Below, one piece after another: positions 46,759-57,662 of a stretch of DNA of 64,000 bases. The notes beneath the pieces are model-generated. The model saw only the letters and a program-made list of their open reading frames with translations, was not told where the DNA came from and did no database searches. This stretch comes from Sacculina carcini (Eukaryota; Arthropoda; Thecostraca; Sacculinidae): the NCBI GenBank assembly GCA_916048095.2, contig OU696571.1, forward strand, positions 4,620,001-4,684,000, written 5' to 3'. Both the position numbers and the translations under genes were made by a program. Every line of letters starts with the position of its first letter. The first letter of the stretch is position 1.

Positions 46759-48097
46759 CGGTAATGTATTTGTTCAATGCATCGATGGGGCATTCCTTCT
46801 GCTGCAGATTTGAAACTTTAATTGCTTTCAATTCATCATTCACCTTCACCCAGTCAACATTGTTCTTCATGTGCACGAGCCTTGAAATCGTGTAAGGAGA
46901 AACCTTCTGTCTCAATGTCAACTTCACGGACAGCGACGAGTGATCTGAACTTCCTATTGGAGCTTCCACGTTTACACTCACGATATCTGAGACGTCTGTC
47001 ATAACCAAGTCCAAACAGTTTCCCGCTTGATGTGTGGGACCGGACACCATTTGGGAGCAGCCAGAAATGTTGCAGAAATCATATGCTGCTCTACCATGAG
47101 CGTCTGTAGGAGATGTCGACAAGAGCCACTCACGGTGATGGGCGTTCATGTCTCCCACAAATACAAATGCTGACTTGGTGTCCTTCTCCTGAATTGTTGA
47201 CATGGCTGACAAGAGACATTCGTAGATAGAGTCGTTACTGTCTGGATTTCGGTAGGCTCCAAAAATGTAAAAATTCATCAAGGCGGTGTTGACACGCAGC
47301 AGCATAAATTCATGACAAGTGCAGTCGTGCGCTGTAATTCTCGTTGCTGAAAAACCTTTGCGTACGTACACTGCCATGCCACGCCGCCTGTTTTTTGAGT
47401 CACGTTTGATTAGCAATGGCTTACTGAAACCTGGCATCAAGAGCTCAGATTGGTCCCGATAATCGGACACAAGCGTTTCGGCACAGATAACGATGTCCTT
47501 GGAGCGACTGGCTGCTGTCAAATCTCTGATGTTCTTATACAAGCCCCTGATGTTGGCGAAAAGTATATTTGAAAATCGTTTTTGTGGTCGAGCAGGACCG
47601 GGATTCATTTCAACATCGCCACACATCATCAGTAGAAACGACAAATCCACGGTGTGAGAAGGCACACACACAACGCAAAGCAGACATACAAATAAACACA
47701 TAATGCACGACGCATGCGAACACAAAAACACAACACATAACACATGCATACGAAATTTCACAACAAAAAACAAGCATACAACACACACAATACAAAGCAA
47801 ACATACACACAAATACACACACAAGAAAAACACTAGAAAACACATGTGAGAACAATTTATTGAGAGCTCATTGTTAAACACATATCGCAAGGCAAAATGT
47901 CCAATGGGCGACCACAAAGACAGAGTATGAGAGCAACACAGAATTAGTTGGCACCTCAGTGCGAGGAAAGAGCTGGGCGCTGACGGAAAACGGGAAAACC
48001 GGCCGTTAGCCGTCGGGGCGGGGCTACAATTTTCGGCCCGCCACATCAACAAAACAGACATGAGACAGAAAATAATACATATATTCATGAACAACAC
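46667..48097 (-). CDS. LINE family C 2A-like leader plus APE endonuclease
   Basis: 476 codons. Residues 1-145 are hydrophobic and very Cys-rich (several membrane-like stretches). GDVEMNPGP follows at 160-168, fitting the 2A consensus D-[VI]-E-x-N-P-G-P. The nuclease starts at about 176: ANIRGLYKNI, CAETLV, VGDMNAHHREWL, LDLVMTDV and GSSDHSSL, the full APE set. The frame stops shortly after KAWFTNELSQRT; the RT continues in another frame one base away. A one-base deletion near 46672 is the simplest reading. The N-terminal ATG is the first in frame and may not be the native start. Confidence 0.88.
   Translation of the reverse strand: MLFMNICIIFCLMSVLLMWRAENCSPAPTANGRFSRFPSAPSSFLALRCQLILCCSHTLSLWSPIGHFALRYVFNNELSINCSHMCFLVFFLCVYLCVCLLCIVCVVCLFFVVKFRMHVLCVVFLCSHASCIMCLFVCLLCVVCVPSHTVDLSFLLMMCGDVEMNPGPARPQKRFSNILFANIRGLYKNIRDLTAASRSKDIVICAETLVSDYRDQSELLMPGFSKPLLIKRDSKNRRRGMAVYVRKGFSATRITAHDCTCHEFMLLRVNTALMNFYIFGAYRNPDSNDSIYECLLSAMSTIQEKDTKSAFVFVGDMNAHHREWLLSTSPTDAHGRAAYDFCNISGCSQMVSGPTHQAGNCLDLVMTDVSDIVSVNVEAPIGSSDHSSLSVKLTLRQKVSPYTISRLVHMKNNVDWVKVNDELKAIKVSNLQQKECPIDALNKYITDVISRRVPTKKLRFRSDDKAWFTNELSQRT
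47594..47620 (-). other. 2A-like ribosome-skipping motif
   Basis: Encodes GDVEMNPGP immediately before the endonuclease domain. In viral and LINE 2A peptides the chain breaks between the Gly and the last Pro, releasing an upstream peptide and giving the nuclease an N-terminal Pro. Functional 2A sequences at this position are described in APE-type LINEs of trypanosomes and of multicellular animals. Activity here is inference. Confidence 0.75.
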
Positions 48098-48196
48098 TTA
48101 TATTTATAGATAAAGTTAAATTAAATAATATACAAACTGAACTGAAAAGTGACGAAAAAGAATGTGATCATGATCATGTGTAACTTCACATATGAC

Positions 48197-49780
48197 TAGT
48201 CATGCAAAAAAACCGGTTTTTTTTGTTGCGTTTTTTTTTGCAAAAAAACATGTTTTTTTAGTTTTTTTTGTTCTTTTTGTTTTTTTTTAGAATTAGCCCC
48301 AATTGTCATCGAATGTTAGATTTTAGTACATAGAAATGAGTTCATTTGATGTTTTGTACATCTTTAAGTGTCTTATTTCAAAGATAATTTGATAACAGTA
48401 TGAAAAACAAGAATATTTATCAATAAATACCTCAGGAGACTGTTTGAAAGTGCATCCGGATCCGGTGGTTTAGATTTTTCATTGAGAAAACCCATGTTTT
48501 TAAAGATTGTTTTAATTATGTGGATATTTGGAATAATTTGTCAGCATAACAAAACAAATTCATTGAATAATCATGTTTTTTTTTAAAGAAACCATGTTTT
48601 TTTATGAAAAAATGCAATGATGTTCTTCAAACTGTTTTTAAATTCGTTTTATTAATGTACAGGTCCAGAAAACGTTGACAGCAGAACAAGATAAGTTAAT
48701 TGGTTGGTCAAGTGTTTTTTGACAAACGTTCATTTAAACTAACGCTTTTTTAATGAAACAATGTTTTCTAAAACAGTATCTATTTAAGATAGATTTGATT
48801 GATGTACGCTCAAAAAACTTTTGTATAGCAAGTAGCCTGCTGGTACGTATAAGCGGCTGGTTAAACCACTTGATTTAAACTGTTTTTTAAACCATGTTTT
48901 TTTTTTAATATATTTTTTGGAAAAACTGTTTTCGTAGATGTAGAGATTGCGAAAAAAATTGGCGGCAGATCAAGGAAAGTTGAACCGAATTAACAGTTTT
49001 TTTATTAGTAACCTGTTTTTAGAACTGGTTTTATGGATGATGGTTTCTTTGATGTACTTATTTGTGTTCAAATACCTTTTTGTACATCAAATATATTTCC
49101 TCAGTTGTCTTTTTTCCTACACGAAAATTTTGTCCGTTTTTCTGGTCCGTTTTTCTGGTCCGTTGCCACTGCGACCCGCTTTTATTCGTAGTCTCATTAG
49201 GGACACTGAGCTTGTGTGCATATTCGTAGTATTTGTGTAAATATTTGCAGTGTTCGTACTCTTATATTTGCAAATAATTGATATGCTGAATGAAATGATG
49301 AAACTTATTATAACCAACGTAGTTAATTTCTGGCAGTAAAAAGTTAATGTGTAAAAAATAAAATAAAATTATGCCACCTGTTGTTTTTTTAAAAACAGTT
49401 TCAGATTTTAGCATAAAAACGGTTCTCAAACCCTGCTTTCTTATACAATGATTAACTCAACAATGGAATGCAAAACTGTACTATACATATAAGTGCCGCA
49501 CAGTACCGTGCAAACAATGATATTAGGGCTTTCAGACACATTATAACAATTATATTGTGCATATTTAATGATAATTTAATTTGATAGGGTCACTAATAGC
49601 ATGAATAACCCATGTGTTGATGAAAATAATTCATTTAACATCCCAAATATATAATTTCCAAAATTTGAATTCTTTGCGTGATTCTTAAAAAAAAAACGTG
49701 TTTTTTTTGGTCGCGTTTTTTTTTGCCAAAAAAACGTTTTATTTTTTAAAAACCGTCGTTTTTTTTAGGTCGCATCTCTA
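48197..49780 (-). mobile_element. hAT-like non-autonomous element family E, copy 2
   Basis: 1584 bp, inverted copy of 14001-15438. Plus-strand ends: TAGTCATGCAAAAAAACC at the left and AGGTCGCATCTCTA at the right. Flanking octamers catatgac (48189-48196) and cgtatgac (49781-49788) match at 7 of 8. Internal anchors CAGGAGACTGTTTGAAAGTG, AAGCGGCTGGTTAAACCA and CGGTTCTCAAACCCTGC pair with copy 1. Long A- and T-runs fill the subterminal zones. No transposase. Confidence 0.9.
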
Positions 49781-49961
49781 CGTATGACACCTTGAGATTG
49801 TGGACGTGTGTCAGTCATCAACAGTTTGTCTCTGGTCTTGTCCTCTGCTGACAAGTTTCGTGTCATCACTTCATCAGGTGAGTGGTAATATTTTGGTTTT
49901 AAGCAGTGTTACCATTTTAGACCGCCTAACATAGCTTGGCTTACTTCCATTGTCCACAAGA
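49781..49961. other. Short unique segment with splice-like sites
   Basis: CATCAG/GTGAGTGG near 49878 resembles a donor and TTACCATTTTAG near 49920 an acceptor. No exon can be assigned on this alone. Confidence 0.3.
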
Positions 49962-50367
49962 AAGATGAAGCCAACAAGAAAGAGTCTGACTCCACTGGTA
50001 ATTGATCACTCGATTAAGACACCCGTCCATCTCGGCGTCGATGACAGTAAATATGTGGAGGAAGACGGGGTCACTGCAAATAATTCACGACCTGCAGTAC
50101 TGAATGGCTCATGCATTGCTCATGTGCAGGCCAAGACAACAGTAATGCAAAATCCTATGTCTTCGCATGGAGATATCAGACCGGACAAGAGAAGGTGCAT
50201 CCAGATGCAAAAAGATCAGAAATACAACAGAAGGTGCACCGCCCCGGGGCGAAATTGGAGGCACCGAAGATTCAGACAACAAAACTGTTTACAATACACA
50301 GTTAGATATGGATAGCAGTCGCCACGAACTGCAGTATCCTTCGTGCGACCAAATAATCATGGAAACA
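49962..50367 (+). pseudogene. Partial duplicate of the 3' part of the four-motif gene
   Basis: Nearly identical to 42700-43117, starting AAGATGAAGCCAACAAGAAAG and ending ATGGAAACA. About 20 bp present in the gene (around 42740-42762) are missing, so the leading frame shifts and hits a stop. The four motifs are absent. Divergence is about 5 percent. At the end of the copy a strong donor-like CAG/GTAAGC occurs (near 50374), in a frame open from about 50110. It could be a pseudogene fragment or a recruited exon. Confidence 0.8.
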
Positions 50368-50379
50368 AGTTCAGGTAAG

Positions 50380-50734
50380 CGTTAACTGTTTGTGTATGTG
50401 AATGTGTGCGTGTGTGTGTGGAATGCTTGTATGCGTGTCTGTCAATGAGTGTTCATGTCTTTTCCTTGTAACTATGGCCTATGTAACTATGTATACGTGT
50501 GTGTACATGTATGAATAGGTGTGCGACCGATTACAGATGATAATTTTTCTGGTTGTTGCTGAGTGTGACCAGTGAATATATTGTGATTGTGCCGGTTGCT
50601 GTTGGTCCGAGACGACACTTCAATCTTGAAGATGATACAGCAAAGCTTGTGACGGATTCGCTGCCGTTCTGGAAGTTGGCGGATGAATTTCGAGGATAGT
50701 ATGTGTATGTGCTTTACTGACTTGTGCGTATATG
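50380..50734. other. TG-rich and unique DNA
   Basis: Irregular TG tract at 50385-50510. A minus-strand frame at 50487-50816 contains a weak LINE-like segment (SKFIRQLPERQRIRHKLCCIIFKI, near 50600-50700) resembling the family B/L2 C-terminal region, but it is too short and decayed to annotate firmly. Confidence 0.4.
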
Positions 50735-51017
50735 CAGAACCGTAGCAACCGCCCCCCGTACCCCCCGGCCGGGGGGCCCCGAGTGTTGAGCGGCCCCGTC
50801 GCTTCACGTATGACATTAAAATTTATCATATTATGTATAGCGTTTACCTTTTTGCTCAGATTTTTTCACCTGAGCTGGTATTATGTGATTATGTATAATA
50901 AATATATTCATTATTTGATGGTTTATTTATAATGGGGGCCCAAGTATTGCCTTAGGGGGGGCCCCAAGTGTTACCTTCGAGGGGGGGGGGGGCTCATAAG
51001 TCCTCGCAACGGCTCTG
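50735..51017 (+). mobile_element. MITE family A, copy 3 (perfect target duplication)
   Basis: 283 bp, from CAGAACCGTAGCAACCGCC to TCGCAACGGCTCTG, flanked by the identical octamer cgtatatg at 50727-50734 and 51018-51025. GC-rich borders (CCCCCCGGCCGGGGGG near 50762, an 11-12-nt G-run near 50984) enclose an AT-rich core. This is the best-preserved member and defines the family as hAT-like. Confidence 0.95.
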
Positions 51018-51025
51018 CGTATATG

Positions 51026-51705
51026 TGTATGTGTGTGTGTGCCGGTGTTGAGTTGTTTCCTGTTAAGTTAACACTGTTTTAGATGCACAAACAAATATTG
51101 TCGCCTTTTAAAGGATAAATAAAGGTTCGGGGTCATCGTTCTGTGATGTACCTATGGTTACCACCGTGTGCAGGACATACGCTATACTAATATTCAATGA
51201 TATATATTGATTCTTATAGTGAGAGCAATTTTAACACCCGTTCAGGTCTTGTCATAAGTAAACTGATTCGCTTTTGCGGATAGCAAAGCTTTAATTTATG
51301 GAGCTTATGAAAATATATTGCTATATGTTGTCTCGTTTATCGTGTTTGTCGTATATTTACTGTTGATTCCATTTGTTATATGAAAGTCTGCAATCGCTCT
51401 ATTGGTTTGTCTTTTGATGCTTTCCCATTTCATTCAAGTTATATATGTACTGGGAAAAATGTAGTGCATAGCGAACAAACTTGCGAACGAGAAGTGTTTT
51501 GGTTTGAAAGACAAATAATGATTGACAGCTTTATGGTGTTTTCACGAGCTGCAGGGTATATGTTTGAATAATATTTGCTTACAGGTAACGTTTGTTTGAA
51601 TTCGGTTGTTTTTGCGAAGCCGTCGAATTTACCGCGCTGGTTCAACGCCATCTAGACTCTAGATGGCGTTGGCTGGTTCTCTGTGTGCTTGTTCTCTGCG
51701 TATGT
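51026..51705. other. No recognisable gene
   Basis: AT-rich unique DNA. It ends with a perfect hairpin (see the entry at 51643-51671). Confidence 0.4.
51643..51671. repeat. Perfect 14-bp-arm palindrome
   Basis: CAACGCCATCTAGA, one central C, then TCTAGATGGCGTTG. The arms pair without mismatch. No adjacent T-run, so not a terminator-like structure; function unknown. Confidence 0.9.
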
Positions 51706-51932
51706 CACTGGCGGGGGAGCTCAGTGGGATCAAGCCCCCCAAAATGTTTCCATCAACTCCTCATAACCAAGGGGTTCATTAAGAGGCCAACAAAATTATT
51801 TCAATGCAAAATTTGTTGATATAAGCATTATCGCAAAGATGATGCGCAATGATGCATGTACTGATCGCCCACAAATTTCAGCCCACCAATTTTTTCAGTC
51901 CCTTCTAAACATCCACTCTGGATCCGCCACTG
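51706..51932 (+). mobile_element. MITE family D, copy with target duplication
   Basis: 227 bp from CACTGGCGGGGGAGC to GGATCCGCCACTG. Flanking octamers gcgtatgt (51698-51705) and gcgtttgt (51933-51940) match at 7 of 8. Interior non-coding. Confidence 0.85.
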
Positions 51933-51940
51933 GCGTTTGT

Positions 51941-52587
51941 CTCCAATAATTATTAGTGCACATAAAAGCGGTAAGGTCCGGTCTTGTCAGTTCGATCAAA
52001 TTCTCCCTCGATCTACTCATAGACTCGCTTCGCCGGTAATCGGCTGTGGACTCATTGCTCTTTTTATCGTAAATTCGCACCTGACTTATAATAAATGTTT
52101 TGGCTCGAGTAATTGAGGTTGTGAGTGTTTGAACGAATGCATGTGCATATGTGTGTGTGTGTATGTGTGTGGGTGTGTGTGAGTGTGTGTTTATGTTGAA
52201 TAGCTTTGAAAGCAGATCACGAGTGTTCTTGGCGATGTTGAGATCTAATACAGGACGACCCCAACAACATCACACCGTACCACGCCCGAGTAAGAGCGAG
52301 CCAACGGAAGAGAAACACACACGCACACAAACATTTAGCCTGTATATTGTGCCTATACATCACAGTTAAATTAATATTATTGTGAACAGTGAGTTACACG
52401 GCGGAACACACCTGAACTCTACCACGTGCGCTAGCGTACACTTAGCGTGCACATATTTACACACACACACATATATACGGACATGCACGCGTACACACAG
52501 GCATACACACATACAGACATACGCTTGCTCAACAGGTGGTGCTAGTTTCGGAGTTATATTTACACACACACTCGATGGGCACTTGCA

Positions 52588-52639
<52 letters not shown>

Positions 52640-53551
52640 CGAAAATACGCGACACGTGCTAGTTCAATGCTCATTCTATCTGCAATCTTTAAATGTACAC
52701 GACGCACACACACACACATACATACACCTTCTCTTACACATGCACACATGACACAATCACCGCCTGCGTCGGTGTGCGTACTTGGCTGCGGTGTTGTGTA
52801 TGTATGTGTGTGTGTGTATGAGCGTGTGCGTATGAGCGTGTGCGTATGAGCGTGTGTTAGTGTGTGTGCTAGGCAGAATATGACTGAATTACCGGTGAAT
52901 TACCGGTTTCATTGTTCGGTGAGCAAATGAAAAACACTTGTGTATGTGTTGTGATCTTTTTGCGTGTGTCCAAGGTGAGTATATTCAGGCTAACTCTTGT
53001 GCATGAATGCTTTCAGATGTGATACATTTGACCACACTGACAACGAGCAACACCCTTTTCTAGTGTTCAACTAAATATGTCCGTAAAATGATGGTAGATC
53101 TTCGTGTAGACGGGATGAATATGAATGGGGTCTAACAACCCAGATATTTGGTCAGGGGATGACAAAGAAAGTATTGCAGCCCCATGTGAGTTTATTAATG
53201 ATAGCGATTTTAATGACCTTAAAAACTGTCATATATTATTGGCCGATGTGTTTACATATTTTGTGGCAGATGTTGAAGTTTGCATGTATCTAACATATTT
53301 CAATGTGCCTCATGTATTCGTATTTTGATAATTTGTCTTCGTAATAAGTTGTATTAGTTTCTCTGATGACGCTATGTGTTCTTAGTCATGCTGTATGTAA
53401 TATGATGTTCAGAGCAGCAAATGTATCGTAGTTGAACTGACCATAAATGGTTGAGGATCACTGCAACTGAATCAGCTGAGCCAGATTTGAGTAGCATTGG
53501 CTGATGGTCGTCATGTCGTGAGCCTGCACACAAATCTACTCAATGCACGAC
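51941..53551. other. Microsatellite-rich DNA, no recognised gene
   Basis: TG/CA arrays at 52146-52190, 52458-52530 (CA/CATA), 52590-52637 (pure TG), 52704-52730 and 52800-52870 (with GAGCGTGTGCGTAT repeated). A 67-codon frame at 53125-53328 has no recognisable domain. Confidence 0.6.
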
Positions 53552-53814
53552 CAGAGCCTTGGCAACCTCCCTCCAAACCCTCAACCTCCTGGCCCGAGTG
53601 TTGAGGGTCCCCGTTGCCTCACGCATAAAGTTCAATTCATCATATAGTAGCACATACAAGTCCCTAGTTCAACGGAGACCGAAGGGCCACTCGCAACTGC
53701 ATTTTCCTTAAGTTGGAACTCTATTGTAATGGTGTTTTAATTATAATGGGGACCCCCAGACTGGGGTCCCCAGTACTGCCTTCGAAGAAGACATAAGACC
53801 TCGCACCGGATCTG
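53552..53814 (+). mobile_element. MITE family A, copy 4
   Basis: 263 bp starting CAGAGCCTTGGCAACC and ending CGCACCGGATCTG. Flanking octamers tgcacgac (53544-53551) and tgcacaac (53815-53822) match at 7 of 8. The interior aligns best with copy 1 (CGAAGGGCCACTCGCAACTGC versus the CTGCTCGTAACTGC region there). Confidence 0.88.
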
Positions 53815-54344
53815 TGCACAACAGAGCAATTTTTCCAGTATTCCAAAGTGTTTAGAGCTGTATGGACGCTATGTTGGCTATCATCGTGTATGTGGATACT
53901 CATATGCAGCATTATCGGACAAAAATGTGTGAATTAGCGTTATTATAAGCACCGTATTGTTAGCGTTATTATAAGGCGTGTATTGTGTATTATCATGTAA
54001 ATGTTAGCACATAAATTGTAAAGTGTATGGTGACTTCCTGAGTAACTTCATATATATCAAATTTCATGCAATTCAGCCTATGATGTGAATATAGTTTAGC
54101 ATATATATACTCAGAATTCATTTCATATCATCGTATGCACATGTGCTTTCATTATTGGGCCCGTTGGTCATTATTGAAGCCAGTAATGAAGTTATCCAAT
54201 AACCTAATAACCTAACAGCAGGGACTGTTTAATTACCAGCTAAAGGATGTTTTAGTTTTGCCAAATTTTCCTGTCTCTCTCCATATATCCACCTATCACA
54301 TATCACATATATAGTCTGTACCTAACCGTCAGTGAACTTTCCGC
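53815..54344. other. No recognisable gene
   Basis: AT-rich unique DNA; CGTATTGTTAGCGTTATTATAAG-like text is repeated near 53935-53985. Confidence 0.4.
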
Positions 54345-55495
54345 ATAAAGACAGCTCGAAAAGAAAAGAATTTCAGAGAGAGTTGGAAAAGCAAATATAT
54401 ATGATTAAATAAACAACAACAGCCAACACTGATCAAAGGTATGATTGAATAAATAACAACAATCATTAAAAATTGTAATAATTAAATAACAATAAATATG
54501 AATACATAACGATATATGTGAATAAATAACAATAAATATTATTAAATAACAATACATATGAATAAATAACAATAAATATGAATAAATAACAATGAAAATG
54601 AATAAATAACAATAAATATGAATAAATAACAATACATATGAATAAATAACAATGAAAATGAATAAATAACAATAAATATAAGTAAATAGTTTATTAATAA
54701 CACTCAACATTCAATTTCGCTCTTTCAGTAGCATTTCATCGACTTTGGCCTTGAATTTGTTCAAATTCTTCTGCGAGAAAGCCTCCTCCTTCAACGTGTT
54801 CCAAGTGCTCACAGTGGCCGGAAGAAAGCAACGTTGGAATTGTTTTGTACGACAACGAATTGGAGCCATGCACTGGGAATGCTGTTTGGATGCAAACCGT
54901 GTGCTTCTTGCTGCCACGAAATCATCAGGAATGGACTTGCTCATCGGATGATGGTCGTTGTGATTGACCTTGTACAGCATGCACACACTGCTGACCTTTC
55001 GACGATGGCAAAGATCACCAAGAACCAAGTCACCACAGAGGAACTTGCAAGTTCTAACAACTCTGTTGATGAGATTGTGGTGACAATCCGCAGCAGAAGA
55101 CCACACGGGGGCGCAGTACTCCACAATTGTCAAAATGAAACAGCGAAACAACTTTTGGAGATTGTGCTGCTACCGAACATCCGATATGCCCTTCTATAAT
55201 TTCCGAATGTGACTCTCAAATTTCAGTTTTTGGTCTACTAACACTCCCAATATTTTAAGCTCATCACACAAACTGATCTGGGCATCATTCATGAGGATAG
55301 CTCTATGTGAAGGTTGAACGGTACGTGACCTAGAAACCAGCAACCTTTTAGCTTTCGAAGTGTTCAGCATCATATTCCACCTCTCACACCACTTCAGGAC
55401 GCTGCTGCTTGCGGTACATGGGGTCACCGCAGGGTGGTAATAGTGCTTACACTCTTACCATGCTACTGGATTTGCCTGTAATTAATAATAATGCA
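54345..55495. mobile_element. LINE family C, copy 3, with inverted 5' segment
   Basis: Two joined pieces. Minus strand, 55404 down to 54345: RT text after motif C (VKWCERWNMMLN, LKILGVLVD) to the RT stop at 54711, the 20-bp tandem tail (54480-54690) and 3' UTR text. Plus strand, 55405-55495: the terminal block GCGGTACATGGGGTCACC, CTGGATTTGCCTGTAATT and (AAT)n. In copy 2 these two pieces lie next to each other in one orientation. The arrangement is that expected from twin priming. Confidence 0.85.
54711..55427 (-). pseudogene. LINE family C reverse-transcriptase fragment
   Basis: Two frames (55427-55194 and 55151-54711) cover the RT C-terminal third, about 90 percent similar to copy 2: SRSRTVQPSH, FESHIRK, EYCAPVWSSAADCH, LPATVSTWNTLKEEAFSQ. 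About 45 bp present in copy 2 are missing around 55197, causing the frame change. Confidence 0.9.
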
Positions 55496-56635
55496 TGGAC
55501 ACAGTTGCAGCATAATTTAAATGAATCCCTATTAAAATGTGAAACAATCAATCTTACTGTCTAAGAATGTGTAGCGTTTTTGTTGTTAAATGCCATCACA
55601 GGTAATAGTGTCATACACTTACAAGGTGACCCTATGTTTAAAATGCAACTTTTACATCATAGACTCTGTTCATTCTGAGAAGCCAAAAATTAAAATTTTA
55701 TTGATATGAGCTAAGTATTAAAGAAGTTATACATGCAACTTTTTGCAACATCTTGTTTTTGGAGCAACTTTTGCAAGTTTTTCATTTTTAAGAGCAACTA
55801 TTTGGATTAAGGACCACATTTTAACTTTCAGAAAATGTATTTTCACGCTATCAGGAAATGTTTTCAGTTTAAAGGTTGTACAATGTAGCATATGTTCATA
55901 TATTGTGAACACAAACTCGATAATCATGTATCTGAAAGACGTGTGAACATTGTGTCCGTGTGTGGTCCTAGACATCTTGCGTGTGAACGTTCCCATAGAC
56001 ATACTATGGACATGTACAGTATAATATAGATCTAACATATAAACAGGTGCATTTGTACAATAAAACTAAACTTTAATTTTTATACTTTTCGAGCAATCTT
56101 AGAGGAACTGGTTAGATCAACGGCACTTGAATATAATTACCGCATAATCAGATGTTTTATCTGCAAAATCCATTTAGACCCTGGAACATTTAAGAAAATT
56201 AACATTGATTGAGTCTTTCAAATTATATGGTAGACTTAAATGTGACTAAGAGGTATCAGTGCGACAGATTCCACAGACTAGACAAGCATGTGAAACACAC
56301 AATCTTAACGCAACCGCGAATGCTTAATTTCGTAATTTCAGTGTTTAATGTCACTATTATTACCCTATTATTTATAATTGGTGATCTTTTAGCGACAAAT
56401 TGAGCTCAACCTATTAGCGCAACTATTTGCGATTTTTAGCGCATCTAAATGTCACTTTTGTCGCTAGCGAGATGTCAATTGAAGCTAACGAGACATGCAA
56501 TCCTAACAACCGCAAATTCTCAAAACGTATTGTAGTTACGAGCGAGCGAAGCGAGCAAGTTCATACTTGGTGTTACTAGAAAAATGAGTATGAGCGGCCG
56601 GCCGGCCGTGGTCACACTTTTCAGAGACTTATATC
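55496..56635. other. No recognisable gene
   Basis: AT-rich DNA. AACTTTTTGCAACATCTTG near 55738 and related GCAACTTTTGCAAG near 55762 repeat locally. GAGCGAGCGAAGCGAGC near 56540 and CGGCCGGCCGGCCG near 56597 are short symmetrical motifs just before the next element. Confidence 0.45.
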
Positions 56636-57657
56636 TAGGGCTGTCAAAAAAGTAACCTAAAAATCAGAAAAAAGTAACTTTATTTTCGAGAAAAAGTAAC
56701 CTAAAACTAACCTGAGTTTTTATGTTATTATCACTTTTGCATCCCTGTATCACATGTTTATCACCCATTCGCTGATTAGTGCGCTATATCAAATACACGG
56801 TTCGTTTGTTGTCTGTTTGTGAACATGAAAACTAACCTAATAACCTATAAAAAGTAACCTAAAAATAACCTAACCTTCGTAAAAATATCATTCAAAAAGT
56901 GTCAATTTCTGTTTGCAGATCTGTACAGTCCTTTTCTATCCTGTTTTCGAGTTGGTACTATTTTTCCACCCTCTCTCCGATCTGGTACCATTTTTACAAC
57001 AAACCACCAAAAGTGACCTCATATTATTCGGCTAACATCGCAAAAAGGAGCATAACCATCAAAATGCAATTTAAAGTTGAAAGCTAATACAAATGCGAAA
57101 TACACTACTTGCTAATGTAATTATTTTTAGTTAATTTATATTAATGTTCTTTATATTGTTTAATGGAACTTTTTATCAAATAGCACGTACTACAGCTTGT
57201 ATATTAGTGTGAGCGTAAACATTACAAGCATATGTAGCACGCTGTGATCGCAGTCTTATAAATGTCAAACGTGTGAAAATGGCGCTATCTCACGCCCTGA
57301 AAATCACGTGCTAATTCCTCTTCAAGTAAATACGTACTGTCAAGTGCTACAGTGCAGTATCTGTTAAGGAGAGCTCACACATCGTACTATACCACGCTCC
57401 AAACATCTCACGACACCCTCCGGTTCGTGGACATTTCCTAAAATGGAATGACGCTATCCTGCGTACCCAAAAACGTAAAAATATCGAGTAGCATATATAA
57501 TAAGGTGCATATCAATTGCTATATTCAAACATCAGAAATTTTGACATTTTTTATCTTCAGACCTAATATCCTATCTCTTTTTCCTGTTTTATCCTCATAT
57601 ATACCGTTTGTGTGCCTCCTATCTGCAAAAAGTCACCAAACTTCGTGGTAAACTTAC

Positions 57658-57662
57658 CTAAT
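57658..57662. other. Target-site duplication of the gypsy element (left)
   Basis: The pentamer ctaat immediately outside the left LTR recurs at 62487-62491 outside the right LTR. Five bp is the usual length for Ty3/gypsy integrases. Confidence 0.9.

Larger units (their letters stand above)
44245..48110 (-). mobile_element. LINE family C, copy 2 (nearly intact)
   Basis: Minus-strand non-LTR retrotransposon. Element order: Cys-rich hydrophobic leader and 2A-like motif (48097-47594), APE endonuclease (to about 46670), reverse transcriptase (to 44791), a 3' UTR of 20-bp repeats (44400-44790), a terminal block with TACATGGGGCCACC and ACTGGATTTGCCTGTAATT, and an (AAT)n tail at 44245-44268. A single frameshift near 46672 separates endonuclease from RT. 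The 5' end is not fixed. Family members: 40996-41360 and 54345-55495. Confidence 0.9.
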
